Below, one piece after another: positions 1 through 9,090 of a DNA stretch of 64,000 bases. A program made the translations under genes and the position numbers. A model generated the notes under the pieces. That model searched no databases. It saw only the letters and a list, made by a program, of their open reading frames with translations, and was not told where the DNA came from. This DNA is from CAVVEQ01 sp963802095 (GTDB lineage: Bacteria; Chloroflexota; Anaerolineae; Anaerolineales; Anaerolineaceae). How positions within the stretch are numbered: position 1 is the first letter of the stretch; each line of letters starts with the position of its first letter. The DNA is taken from assembly GCA_963802095.1 (NCBI GenBank), contig CAWDHI010000007.1:372001-436000 (forward strand), given 5' to 3'.

Positions 1-896
1 TTTGCAATTTCCAGGGCATTCATGAACCGCAACGACATATTATCCAGGCTGCTGAGTCCCAAATAGGGATAATCGAATTTTCCCTCCTCGATAAGAAACG
101 GGACCACCCGCTTGACGATGTTGATCGGTACGGCAAAACCGATACCAATATTTCCAGGTTCGCTCGCCATAATTGTCTGGCTGGTTTGGATGGCCCGGTT
201 GATCCCAACCACCGATCCAAGAGTATCCAGGAGGGGTCCTCCGGAATTACCCGGGTTGATCGCTGCATCGGTTTGGATGAGACCAGAAGCGGTGAAAAAG
301 CTGCCGCCAGGAGCCTGACGCATGGATTCCATGGTGCGTCCCAGGGCGGAGACAATGCCAGTGGTCATGGTGCTGGTCAAGCCGAAGGGATTGCCAATGG
401 CGATCACCTGTTGTCCAACTTTGAGCTGATCGGAATTTCCCAGAGCCAAAGGAACTAGTTCCTCGGAAGGAACATTTACTTTAATGACTGCCAGGTCCGA
501 ATCAGGGTCTTTTGCGATCACACTACCTTCCACTTTCAAGCCGGAAGGGAAATCTACTTCCAATGCATTGGCGTTATCAACAACATGAAAGTTGGTGATA
601 ATGTGACCCTCCCGGTCATATACAAAACCCGAACCCAGACCACCTCCCTGGTCGCTGATCGTTTGAATGGAAACCACTCCAGGGTTGACCTGTTGGAATA
701 GCACGGTCAGATCGGATTGGATTTCGGCCGGTGGAAGGGCTGGCGGCACTACACCGTTCTGGGATGGTGTTGCCGGCTGGGTGGGTCTTTCCAACAGGGG
801 AAGATCAAACAATCCCAACGGTTGGCAGGCAGCCAGGATGATCGCAGTGATCACCACCACTCCAAGTTGTACAGGTCTACGAATAAGCTTTTTCAT
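1..896 (-). CDS. HtrA/DegP-type serine protease lipoprotein, 3' end outside window
   Basis: Trypsin-like S1C protease, expected to degrade or refold damaged proteins outside the membrane. The reading frame is open from ATG at 896 to the window edge, giving 298 residues. A lipoprotein signal ends in LAAC (Cys24). A Pro-rich linker follows, then the protease domain with His104 (in TNFHVVD), Asp134 (in DSDLAV) and Ser218 (in GNSGGPL), so the catalytic triad is complete. The last visible residues (YLGL) look like the start of a PDZ domain, which would lie outside the window. It is followed upstream by the DnaJ-like gene on the same strand, so the two may form a protein quality-control pair. Family assignment is secure; substrate is unknown. 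Confidence 0.93.
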   Translation of the reverse strand, partial: MKKLIRRPVQLGVVVITAIILAACQPLGLFDLPLLERPTQPATPSQNGVVPPALPPAEIQSDLTVLFQQVNPGVVSIQTISDQGGGLGSGFVYDREGHIITNFHVVDNANALEVDFPSGLKVEGSVIAKDPDSDLAVIKVNVPSEELVPLALGNSDQLKVGQQVIAIGNPFGLTSTMTTGIVSALGRTMESMRQAPGGSFFTASGLIQTDAAINPGNSGGPLLDTLGSVVGINRAIQTSQTIMASEPGNIGIGFAVPINIVKRVVPFLIEEGKFDYPYLGLSSLDNMSLRFMNALEIA

Positions 897-932
897 TTCA
901 TTTTCTCCTTTGAATATCCAACGGGATAATAA

Positions 933-1856
933 TTATTTCCCGGAAGGACGTAATTGTTCAAATGCTTTTCTCTGTTGATCGGTGAGGTTTCGAGGTATGA
1001 GCACTTTCACTTTTACGAAAAGATCACCATGCTGTTGAGGACTGCGAAGGAGAGGCATACCCCGGTTTGCCAGACGAAAGGTCTGCCCAGGTTGGGTACC
1101 CGCCGGGATTGTGAGGAGAACATCCCCACCCGGTGTGGGTACAGAAACCTGTCCTCCAACCGCAGCGATATACAGATCGATGGCAACTTCCATAAAGAGA
1201 TCATCCCCCCTTCTTTCATAGGTGGAGTTAGGGGAGACTTCAATAACCAAATAGATATCCGATGCCTGCCCGTTTGCACCAGCCGGTCCAGCCCCGCGAA
1301 CCCGCACTTTGGTGCCTGTTTGCGCACCAGCTGGAATTTTTACTTCGATCCTTCGTTGCCCGATCTGTAAAACCCGGGTGGTCCCATGATAGGCTTCCAT
1401 CAGGTCGATGGGTGCACTTTGTTGAAGCGCGGGAACCTGGCGGGTTGTGCGGGTGGCATATCTTCCTTGCACGGGCATGCCACCGCCAAAGATCGCGCGG
1501 AAGAAATCCGAAAAACCTCCAAAGACTTCACCGAAATCGTTCACTTCCACGCGCCGGGTCTGGTAGTAACCTCTCGGTTGATCGGTCCACTGTGCCCAGT
1601 TGAAATTCCCCGGCGCGCCGTTCTGCTGCCACTGGGAGTAGGAACTGCCCAACTGGTCGTAGCGGGAGCGCTTCTCCGGGTCCTTCAGCACCTCGTATGC
1701 TTCATTGATTTCCTTAAACTTCTGTTCAGAGGTTTTATCACCCGGATTTTTATCGGGGTGGTATTTCTTTGCGAGGTTGCGATAGGCTTTCTTAATATCG
1801 GCATCCCCGGCTTTCCGGTCCACGCCAAGGATCTGGTAGTAATCTTTATAATCCAC
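933..1856 (-). CDS. cbpA: DnaJ-like co-chaperone (CbpA/DnaJ type without zinc finger)
   Basis: J-domain protein of about 307 residues that should stimulate DnaK ATPase and deliver substrates. The J domain covers residues 1-70 with the HPD tripeptide at 33-35. A Gly/Phe/Gln-rich linker with FGG motifs follows, then two beta-rich C-terminal substrate-binding domains (about 125-300). There is no CxxCxGxG zinc finger, which separates it from canonical DnaJ. I chose GTG at 1856 rather than TTG at 1862, because it gives the usual N-terminus M-D-Y-K-D-Y-Y and because TACAAT lies exactly 7 nt upstream, suggesting a leaderless message. It lies just upstream of the htrA-like gene on the same strand. 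CbpA versus a second DnaJ cannot be decided from one window. Confidence 0.92.
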   Translation of the reverse strand: MDYKDYYQILGVDRKAGDADIKKAYRNLAKKYHPDKNPGDKTSEQKFKEINEAYEVLKDPEKRSRYDQLGSSYSQWQQNGAPGNFNWAQWTDQPRGYYQTRRVEVNDFGEVFGGFSDFFRAIFGGGMPVQGRYATRTTRQVPALQQSAPIDLMEAYHGTTRVLQIGQRRIEVKIPAGAQTGTKVRVRGAGPAGANGQASDIYLVIEVSPNSTYERRGDDLFMEVAIDLYIAAVGGQVSVPTPGGDVLLTIPAGTQPGQTFRLANRGMPLLRSPQQHGDLFVKVKVLIPRNLTDQQRKAFEQLRPSGK

Positions 1857-1863
1857 GCGCAAG

Positions 1864-1869
1864 ATTGTA
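1864..1869 (-). promoter_or_regulatory. -10 box of the DnaJ-like gene, leaderless configuration
   Basis: TACAAT on the minus strand is followed by 7 nt and then GTG at 1856. No Shine-Dalgarno sequence fits before the start. The spacing places transcription start on or next to the start codon. A -35 element is not evident. Confidence 0.45.
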
Positions 1870-2027
1870 AGGCTTTTAGAAGGTCATTTCAAGAGAATTA
1901 ATGAAATCTTATACAACTCTAACGATAAGTCAACCTAAATTGAATAATTACCACTGCCAATAACTGTGTAGTTGCGAAAGAAAAATATCAAGAATAAAAT
2001 ATAGAAATTGGTTTATGGAGATCATTC

Positions 2028-3020
2028 GTGATAGAACTGACTGAGAAAATAGAAAAAGCAGCGTTGGAATCGGACTTTTCAGGTATCTTGTCGGTTTTCA
2101 AAGGTGCTTCACCTTTGTATAACAAGGCATTTGGGTATCGGGACTTCAAAAATGAACTGCCTAATTCAACAAGTACATTATTCGGCATTGCCTCGGGGAC
2201 AAAAGTCTTCACCGCATTGGGAATTGGTAAACTTGTCGACCAGGGGCTGATCACATTGGATACAATTGTTGGATCAATTGATAAGATGTATACAGGTTTT
2301 ATCAGCGAAAACGCAACGATCCAGCAATTACTGACCCATACTTCGGGTATCTATGATTACTACGATGAAGAGATCGAAGACGATTTTGATCACTTCTCAG
2401 TGGAGATCCCATGGAGTGAACTCGAAACGCCTTCCGATTATTACCCTTTGTTCAAAGGGCAACCTATGAAGTTTCGACCAGGAGAGAGGTTTTCATATTC
2501 CAATGGGGGATATATCTTTTTGGGCATATTGATCGAAAAATTGACAGGCGAACTTTACAGAGACTTTATCCATCAACATGTTCTTCAAAAAGCGGGTATG
2601 AATAAATCTGGTTTCTATGCATTCAATGATTTGCCTGAAAACACTGCAAATGGTTATCTTGAGGACCGCAGAACGACCAACATCTACCAGCTCCCAATTC
2701 GAGGAGGGGGAGATGGTGGGATGTATACGACAACAATTGATCTATGTGCTTTTTGGAATAACCTGTTCTCCAACAGAATCCTTTCAAAACGACTTACTGA
2801 ATCTTTCTTGACAACTCATTGCACTCTAAATGACAATACTGGATACGGTTTTGGTTTGTATAAACGACTCGATGACAGCATGTATTTGATCGAAGGTAGT
2901 GATGCCGGGGTCGGTTTCGACTCCATATACATTGTGAAGGACGGACTGACTTTCAATATTTTGTCAAATATTACAAACGGCGAGAATGTAATCAGAAAAA
3001 TTATCCTGGATTACGTTTAG
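2028..3020 (+). CDS. Beta-lactamase-family serine hydrolase
   Basis: Protein of 330 residues of the class C beta-lactamase / penicillin-binding-protein-like hydrolase family (PF00144 type). The active-site signature S-G-T-K at residues 56-59 supplies Ser and Lys, and Y-S-N at 157-159 is the second motif. The third motif is weak (a Gly-rich stretch near residue 290). No signal peptide is seen, so it is probably a cytoplasmic esterase or peptidase rather than a resistance enzyme. The start is GTG at 2028 with GGAG upstream. The gene and its flanks are clearly more AT-rich than the neighbours, which suggests lateral acquisition. The substrate cannot be predicted. Confidence 0.82.
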   Translation: MIELTEKIEKAALESDFSGILSVFKGASPLYNKAFGYRDFKNELPNSTSTLFGIASGTKVFTALGIGKLVDQGLITLDTIVGSIDKMYTGFISENATIQQLLTHTSGIYDYYDEEIEDDFDHFSVEIPWSELETPSDYYPLFKGQPMKFRPGERFSYSNGGYIFLGILIEKLTGELYRDFIHQHVLQKAGMNKSGFYAFNDLPENTANGYLEDRRTTNIYQLPIRGGGDGGMYTTTIDLCAFWNNLFSNRILSKRLTESFLTTHCTLNDNTGYGFGLYKRLDDSMYLIEGSDAGVGFDSIYIVKDGLTFNILSNITNGENVIRKIILDYV

Positions 3021-3252
3021 GTTTCGATGAGTTATGTTTGTAATTGAGAATTACGACGTTTTAGAGCGCACGGTAGTTAATAGAGTAACTCCTCTCACAA
3101 AAGCAACGTCAAGGGTTTTTCGAATGAGATAAATGGAGCTTTTGGTAGTTATCCAGCAAAGATAAGTTTTACTCAATCGAAATGAGGTTGAACCCGATGC
3201 GAAACCTATTCAGAAAAATTCACAAAAATGAAAGTTACTATAAGGAGAAACT

Positions 3253-4263
3253 ATGGAATTGAAACATTTTATTGATACACAGGATTTTTCCAAGCCGGAA
3301 CTTTTAGATTTGATTGAGCTGATCCGCCTGATAAAAACCGCCGATAAGGAGGGAGCCACTCCCCGCCTCCTGGCAGACGCCTCACTTGGGATGCTGTTCG
3401 AGGAACCTTCCACGCGGACAAGGATCTCCTTTGAAGTTGGGATGACGGAGCTTGGCGGTCATGCGCTTTACCTGAAACCAGGCGAGATCCACCTTGGCGT
3501 CCGGGAATCACTCGGTGATACCGCCCAAGTAATATCCCGATACGTGGATGTGATCATGGCCCGCACTTTAAAACACGAAACCATGCTCGGGTTGGCCAAA
3601 TACGCCACGGTTCCGGTGATCAACGGCCTGACCGATTACAACCATCCCACCCAGGTGGTTTGTGATGTGTTCACGATGATCGAACATGCACCAGCGGAGA
3701 AGAAACTCGAAGATATCAACGTCACATTCGTTGGCGACGCAACTAACGTTCTCAGTTCGTTGATGTTGATCTGTACCAGGCTGGGTATGCACTTCACCCA
3801 GGCTGCTCCACGCAAATATCAGGCTCCCGGAGAATGGATAGCGATGGCGGAGGAGAATTGCAGGGTTTCCGGTGGATCCGTGAGCCTGACCGATGACCCG
3901 ATAGAAGCGGTGAAGGATGCTGACTTTGTTTATACAGACCTGTGGTGGTGGGTAGGCCAGGAAGCAGAGATTCCAGAACGACGGGAGGCGTTTATGCCAA
4001 AATACCAGGTGAACAGTGACCTGATGGGTCAAGCCCCATTCCATTGCAAGTTCATGCACTGCCTGCCCGCATCGCGAGGAGTGGAAGCCACCGATGAAGT
4101 TATGGATTCTCCCCGATCGATCATTTTTGATCAGGCGGAGAACCGTCTGCACACCGAGAAAGGGCTGCTGGTTTGGCTTGTTTACCCACGAATGAAACAC
4201 ACCAGCCAGGAGTTAATGGATTTGCATAAAAACCGGATCTTGAAGTTTATGGAAAATCAATAA
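3253..4263 (+). CDS. ptcA: Putrescine carbamoyltransferase
   Basis: Transcarbamylase of 336 residues. It is predicted to convert N-carbamoylputrescine and phosphate to putrescine and carbamoyl phosphate in the agmatine deiminase pathway. Carbamoyl phosphate-binding motifs are S-T-R-T-R (53-57) and H-P-T-Q (131-134), and the H-C-L-P motif is at 269-272. The stretch VINGLTDYNHPTQ and the C-terminal region match putrescine rather than ornithine transcarbamylases, and an extra C-terminal helix (TSQELMDLHKNRI) is present, as in PtcA. AAGGAG precedes the ATG. The next gene is agmatine deiminase, which supports this assignment over argF. No carbamate kinase gene is in the window. Confidence 0.9.
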   Translation: MELKHFIDTQDFSKPELLDLIELIRLIKTADKEGATPRLLADASLGMLFEEPSTRTRISFEVGMTELGGHALYLKPGEIHLGVRESLGDTAQVISRYVDVIMARTLKHETMLGLAKYATVPVINGLTDYNHPTQVVCDVFTMIEHAPAEKKLEDINVTFVGDATNVLSSLMLICTRLGMHFTQAAPRKYQAPGEWIAMAEENCRVSGGSVSLTDDPIEAVKDADFVYTDLWWWVGQEAEIPERREAFMPKYQVNSDLMGQAPFHCKFMHCLPASRGVEATDEVMDSPRSIIFDQAENRLHTEKGLLVWLVYPRMKHTSQELMDLHKNRILKFMENQ

Positions 4264-4302
4264 CATTTTGACCGGGAAAACTTCAACTGTAAGGGAGTGA
4301 TG

Positions 4303-5391
4303 ATGCAAAATGTAGTAAACAGCACACCCCGCAAAGATGGTTTCAGGATGCCAGGTGAATTTGAACCACACAGACAAACCTGGATGTTGTGGCCGGAACG
4401 CACCGATAACTGGCGCTTGGGGGCAAAACCTGCCCAGGCTGTATTTGCCTCGGTCGCGAGCGCAATAGCCCGTTTTGAACCACTCACCATGGGTGTATCG
4501 CAATCACAGTACGCCAATGCACGCCACATGTTGCCAGAGATCATCCGGGTGGTGGAATTATCCTGCAATGATTCATGGATTCGCGATTGCGGTCCTACAT
4601 TCGTAAAAAACGGGCAGGAAATTCGTGCGGTGGATTGGGATTTCAACGCCTGGGGGGGACTGGATGGCGGGTTGTATTTTCCATGGGATCTGGATGATCT
4701 TGTGGCGCGAAAAGTAGCGGATATAGAGCGGGTGGCCAGATATAAAGCACCACTTGTCCTGGAGGGGGGCTCGATCCACGCGGACGGGCAAGGTACCCTC
4801 CTAACCACGCGGGAATGCTTGTTGAACCCGAACCGCAACCCGGGTATGACCCAGGATGAGATCGAAAACCTGCTCGCAGATTATTTAAATATTGATTCCT
4901 TCCTTTGGCTGAACCGCGGAATTTATAACGATGAGACAAATGGGCATGTGGATAATATTTGTTGTTTCATTCGCCCGGGAGTTGTTGCGCTCTCTTGGAC
5001 GGAAGACAAGGCGGATCCGCAGTACGAAATCAGCCATGAAAATCTGGAGATCCTATCGTCAGCGAAAGATGCCAATGGACAAAAGCTGGAGGTTCACAAG
5101 ATACATCAACCAAACCCGGTATTGATCTCCAGTGATGAAAGCCAGGGTGTTGATGTCGTCGAAGGCACACTGCCGAGGGAAGCAGGAGATCGGATGGCGG
5201 CGTCTTACATAAATTTTTACTTTTGCAATGGAGCTGCGATTGTTCCCACTTTCAATGACCCGCATGATCAATCCGCATTGGACCAGTTGCAGCGCTTAAT
5301 GCCGGAAAGGCAGGTGATCGGAGTGCCGGCACGGGAAATCATCCTGGGTGGTGGTAACATTCACTGTATCACCCAACAGCAACCAGCTTAA
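4303..5391 (+). CDS. aguA: Agmatine deiminase
   Basis: Enzyme of about 362 residues in the agmatine deiminase (PAD_porph) family, hydrolysing agmatine to N-carbamoylputrescine and ammonia. Conserved features are W-x-R-D-C-G-P (substrate loop), E-G-G-S-I-H, N-G-H-V-D-N, and the C-terminal G-G-G-N-I-H-C with the nucleophilic Cys at about residue 355. Three start codons lie in a row (GTG 4297, ATG 4300, ATG 4303). GGGAG at 4293-4297 has workable spacing only to 4303. It follows ptcA by about 40 nt, so the two are probably co-transcribed and together convert agmatine to putrescine plus carbamoyl phosphate. Confidence 0.94.
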   Translation: MQNVVNSTPRKDGFRMPGEFEPHRQTWMLWPERTDNWRLGAKPAQAVFASVASAIARFEPLTMGVSQSQYANARHMLPEIIRVVELSCNDSWIRDCGPTFVKNGQEIRAVDWDFNAWGGLDGGLYFPWDLDDLVARKVADIERVARYKAPLVLEGGSIHADGQGTLLTTRECLLNPNRNPGMTQDEIENLLADYLNIDSFLWLNRGIYNDETNGHVDNICCFIRPGVVALSWTEDKADPQYEISHENLEILSSAKDANGQKLEVHKIHQPNPVLISSDESQGVDVVEGTLPREAGDRMAASYINFYFCNGAAIVPTFNDPHDQSALDQLQRLMPERQVIGVPAREIILGGGNIHCITQQQPA

Positions 5392-5445
5392 ACTTTGGGA
5401 AGATGGATTCCTTCAATGAGGCTGGAAAAAGAATCGTCAGGGGAA

Positions 5446-5475
5446 TTGCGCGATTGAAATGTTTCGTGCTATAGT
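5446..5475 (+). promoter_or_regulatory. Promoter of the two-gene sensor cluster
   Basis: TTGCGC (5446-5451), an 18-nt spacer ending in TGC, then TATAGT (5470-5475). This is an extended -10 promoter. The start codon at 5484 is only 8 nt downstream, so the message is nearly or fully leaderless, although the AAGG inside those 8 nt could act as a very close ribosome-binding site. Confidence 0.5.
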
Positions 5476-5483
5476 TTAAGGCA

Positions 5484-7136
5484 ATGGCTGCGCGAGAACG
5501 GATCCTTGTTGTTGAAAGCGATCCGGTCATCAGCGACCTGGTTGCACGCCAGGCTTTGCAGATGGCTGGATTTCAGACATTGGTTGTCAGCGATGCGAAC
5601 TCCGCGATCGGAAAAGCCATGCAGTTCGCTCCGGATGTCATCATTGTTAATGAAAATCTGCGCGGGTTGAGCGGGAAGGATCTTCTTGTTGCGCTCACTT
5701 CCCAGGGGATCGAAACCCCGGTGATCATGCTGGCTCCTCGGGGCAGTGAAATGGAGATCATCCAGGCCTTCCGCCTGGGCGCCACCGATTACCTGCTCTG
5801 GCCGGTAAGGGAAGCCGAGGTGATCAACGCGGTCGAGCGCGTCCTCAAGCAGGTACGCGACCGGCGTGAGCGGGAACGACTGACGCTGCAATTACAACAG
5901 ATCAATTCCGAGTTGCAGCAGCGAGCCCGGGAACTGACTACGATTTTTGCAGTAGGCAAGGCGGTCATATCCATTACGGATGTGAACATCCTCTTTAAAA
6001 ACATCCTCGAAGGTGCTTCGCGTGTGACGCAGGCTGATCTCGGCTGGTTGATGTTACGCGACGATGCTTCTAAGAATTTCGTTGTGGCTGCCATCCACAA
6101 TTTACCAGCTTCTCTTTCTGTGGAGATCAACAAACCCTGGGATGATGGCATCAGTGGTCTGGTTGCAATGTCGGGGGAGAGCCTCAGCATATACGGCGAA
6201 CCCATCAGGCGTTTTAAAATTGCCTCGCTGGGCCAATCCATCCTGGTCGTGCCGATCAAGGTGCAACGCAAGGTTATCGGCATAATGGTGGTGATGAGGA
6301 GCCAATCGCTCCCGTTCAAAGGTACAGAACAGAACCTCGTGGAGGCGGTGGCAGATTATCTTTCCATTTACATGGTTAATGTTCGCCTTTTCAAGGTGGT
6401 GGAAGACCGGGCTCGCTATCTTCAGGTGATGGTGGATAATGCCCAAACTGGTGAAAAGGTAATCAACGGCATCCTGCAATCAGTCAAAAAAGAGATCGCA
6501 GCTCCGATCAAGGACGCACGTAATGCGCTTTCCAGGTTGGAAGGAGATGCCTCCATCCGTTGGAATCCCAGCCAGCGTGATTGGATCATGACCCTGCAGG
6601 ACAAATTGATCCTGCTGGACCAGATTGCCGAGGCCATTTCCCCTCTGGAGGGTTTCAAAGCTGTTCCGGATGCCTCCAGGACCAACCTGAATGAATCCCT
6701 GAGAAAATCCATCAAGCGATTCCAGCCCTTTGCCCGTCAGAGCAGCCTTATGCTGGTGGCGGAGATGCCGGAAGAGCCGCTGTTTGCCCGGGCTGATCCA
6801 GCCCAGGTTTCTGCAGCAGTTGAAGGAATCCTTTCCACAGCGATCAAAAATTCCAATCCAGGGGGAGAGATCAATATCCGCCTTGGAAAGACAGCTGACC
6901 AACAGATTCTGCTCAGTGTGGAAGATAACGGGGATGGTTTCTCACCCGAGCAGGTGAAACGGCTGCTTACTGATTCCCTCCCCCCAGCGCCAGGCAAGTT
7001 GCAGCGTTTTGGTGGACTGGCGGTGGGGATGCAACAGGCGCAGGAGCTAATTCTGCGGCAAAAAGGGCAATTGAGTATCGAAAGTTTCCAGGGGAAGGGC
7101 ACCATGTACCGGGTGACGATTCCGATAGAAAGTTAA
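5484..7136 (+). CDS. Receiver-GAF-kinase-like protein with degenerate receiver and H-box
   Basis: Protein of 550 residues with the architecture of a hybrid sensor but with key residues missing. Residues 1-120 fold like a receiver, yet Asn56 replaces the phospho-acceptor Asp, Glu11-Ser12 replace the acidic pair, Ala84 the Thr/Ser and Trp106 the Lys before Pro. A coiled coil (about 122-155) leads to a GAF domain (about 155-305). The kinase-like part has V-K-K-E-I-A-A-P-I where S-H-E-L-R-T-P-L is expected, so no phospho-His. The ATPase-like domain keeps D-N-G-D-G-F (G1 box) but the N box and G2 box are altered. It probably acts as a signal-sensing partner of the next gene, 28 nt downstream, and not as a kinase. 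Confidence 0.82.
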   Translation: MAARERILVVESDPVISDLVARQALQMAGFQTLVVSDANSAIGKAMQFAPDVIIVNENLRGLSGKDLLVALTSQGIETPVIMLAPRGSEMEIIQAFRLGATDYLLWPVREAEVINAVERVLKQVRDRRERERLTLQLQQINSELQQRARELTTIFAVGKAVISITDVNILFKNILEGASRVTQADLGWLMLRDDASKNFVVAAIHNLPASLSVEINKPWDDGISGLVAMSGESLSIYGEPIRRFKIASLGQSILVVPIKVQRKVIGIMVVMRSQSLPFKGTEQNLVEAVADYLSIYMVNVRLFKVVEDRARYLQVMVDNAQTGEKVINGILQSVKKEIAAPIKDARNALSRLEGDASIRWNPSQRDWIMTLQDKLILLDQIAEAISPLEGFKAVPDASRTNLNESLRKSIKRFQPFARQSSLMLVAEMPEEPLFARADPAQVSAAVEGILSTAIKNSNPGGEINIRLGKTADQQILLSVEDNGDGFSPEQVKRLLTDSLPPAPGKLQRFGGLAVGMQQAQELILRQKGQLSIESFQGKGTMYRVTIPIES

Positions 7137-7164
7137 GAAATTTCCTGCCAGAGATATTATCAAC

Positions 7165-9084
7165 ATGACCTCATCCAAAGAGAAGATCCTCATTATCACC
7201 TCCAACCCGCAATTGGATTACCTGTTGGATAGGGTATTAAATAGCGGGGGGTATACGGTCACGCTCTGCCCCGAGCGTGAGACTGTGCTCGGTACGCTGG
7301 AGAAAAACCCGCACGAGCTGGTGATCATCAGCGAGGAGATCAACGGATCCACCTGGATCCGATTTGGCGAAACGCTAAATAATAAATTCCCCGCAATGCC
7401 GGTGATTCTGCTCGTCCGGGCACGAACTCCGGAGATTCTGCAGCAAGCATTGATGATCGGCGTCAGCGGTACGCTCTGCCTGCCCCTGAAGTCGGAGGAT
7501 GTTCTGGATGCGGTGGAATCCGGGTTGGAACGCTCCCGGCAGCGAAAGACATGGGTTCTCCAGGAAGCAAAACGGGCTACCGCCAGCCTTCAACAGAAGA
7601 TCGATGAACTGGAAACCCTAACCAAACTGGGCCAATCGATCACCAGCAAGCTGGAGGTGGATGCGGTTTTAACCTCGGTTGTGGAAGCTGCCGTTCAACT
7701 TACCAATGCAGAGGAAGGCAGCCTCCTTTTGCTGGATGAAATAACCGGCGAGCTCTATATGCGAGCTTCTCGTAACTTCCAGGAAGATTTCATTAATACA
7801 TTTCGCCTGCCGGTCAAGGACACCCTGGCTGGTTCGGTGATCAACAGCGGAAAGCCGGTTCTTCTGGATGAAAATACACCCAAGAAGATCAAGACTGCCT
7901 ACCTGGTGCACAGCCTTGTTTATGTGCCATTGATCCTTGAAAAACGCACCATCGGGGTCCTGGGGGTTGATAACCGAAAGGCAATGGAAGGAGGCTTCAA
8001 ACCCCGGGATATTAAAGTGCTCAGCATCCTGGCGGAATATGCGGTAATTGCCATAGAAAATGCGCGGCTTTATACCGAAGTCTCCTCCGAGCGGAATAAA
8101 CTGGAAACCATCCTTAAAAAGATCCAGGATGGCGTTTTGGTGGTGGATACCGATCGGCGGGTGATGCTGGTAAACCAATCAGCCCAAAACATCCTCGAAG
8201 TGGTGGAACCATATATTAACCGGCCTCTGCGGGATGTGGTCAGCCAGCCGGAAGTGCTGGATATGGCTGAAAATTCCGGCAAGAATATCCCGCTGCAAAA
8301 GGAAATGACCGTTCCGGATGGGCAGGTCTACCTCGCGCAACTCACCCCGATCCCCGAGGTGGGTCTTGCTTTTACATTTAATAATATTACGCATCTCAAG
8401 AAATTGGATCGACTGAAAAGCGAGTTCGTGAGCACAGTCTCGCATGACCTCAGGTCCCCCCTGACCGCGATATTGGCCTATATTGATCTTTTCGAGCGTT
8501 CTGGACCGATCAACGATACTCAGCGCGATTTCATCAACCGCATGCAGGCCAGTATCCACAACATCACCCACCTGGTGGATGATTTGCTAGACCTGGGAAG
8601 GATTGAAGCCGGCTTTGATACCCACCGGGAAAATGTCCGCCTGGATCAATTGATCCGCTATTCAGCTGATGGTTTCAAGATGCGGCTGAGCGAGAAGAAC
8701 TACAACTTCCAGCTCCTGTTACCCGAGAACTTCCCGGTGATCCGTGGTAATCCCACCGAGTTGCGGCAGATGCTGGATAATATGCTGGATAATATGATCA
8801 AATACACCCCCAAAGGCGGGGATCTCACCATTCAATGCAAACTCGACGATCGGAAATTGATGATCATGTTCGTCGATTCCGGGGTTGGGATCCCAGCTGC
8901 GGATATCCCGTTCATATTTGATAAGTTCTACCGGGCGAGCAACGCGCATAATGAAACCCCAGGCACTGGACTGGGGTTGGCGATCGTGAAATCCATAGTG
9001 GAAAATCACCAGGGCAGGATCTGGGCGGAATCCAAAGTGGGCAAGGGCACAACCTTCACCATCCTGTTGCCCATAGCTGATTGA
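7165..9084 (+). CDS. Sensor histidine kinase with N-terminal pseudo-receiver, GAF and PAS
   Basis: Cytoplasmic kinase of 639 residues. Residues 1-125 are receiver-like with Ser56 at the phospho-Asp position, Leu106 in place of the conserved Lys and no acidic pair, so a pseudo-receiver. A coiled coil leads to a GAF domain (150-302) and a PAS domain (312-405). The dimerisation/H-box has S-T-V-S-H-D-L-R-S-P-L with His427. The HATPase domain (about 530-639) has an N box, D-S-G-V-G-I and G-T-G-L-G-L-A, so it should be active. No membrane segment is seen. It shares its architecture with the inactive-looking gene just upstream and is probably co-transcribed with it. The cognate response regulator is not adjacent. 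Confidence 0.9.
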   Translation: MTSSKEKILIITSNPQLDYLLDRVLNSGGYTVTLCPERETVLGTLEKNPHELVIISEEINGSTWIRFGETLNNKFPAMPVILLVRARTPEILQQALMIGVSGTLCLPLKSEDVLDAVESGLERSRQRKTWVLQEAKRATASLQQKIDELETLTKLGQSITSKLEVDAVLTSVVEAAVQLTNAEEGSLLLLDEITGELYMRASRNFQEDFINTFRLPVKDTLAGSVINSGKPVLLDENTPKKIKTAYLVHSLVYVPLILEKRTIGVLGVDNRKAMEGGFKPRDIKVLSILAEYAVIAIENARLYTEVSSERNKLETILKKIQDGVLVVDTDRRVMLVNQSAQNILEVVEPYINRPLRDVVSQPEVLDMAENSGKNIPLQKEMTVPDGQVYLAQLTPIPEVGLAFTFNNITHLKKLDRLKSEFVSTVSHDLRSPLTAILAYIDLFERSGPINDTQRDFINRMQASIHNITHLVDDLLDLGRIEAGFDTHRENVRLDQLIRYSADGFKMRLSEKNYNFQLLLPENFPVIRGNPTELRQMLDNMLDNMIKYTPKGGDLTIQCKLDDRKLMIMFVDSGVGIPAADIPFIFDKFYRASNAHNETPGTGLGLAIVKSIVENHQGRIWAESKVGKGTTFTILLPIAD

Positions 9085-9090
9085 ACCCAC

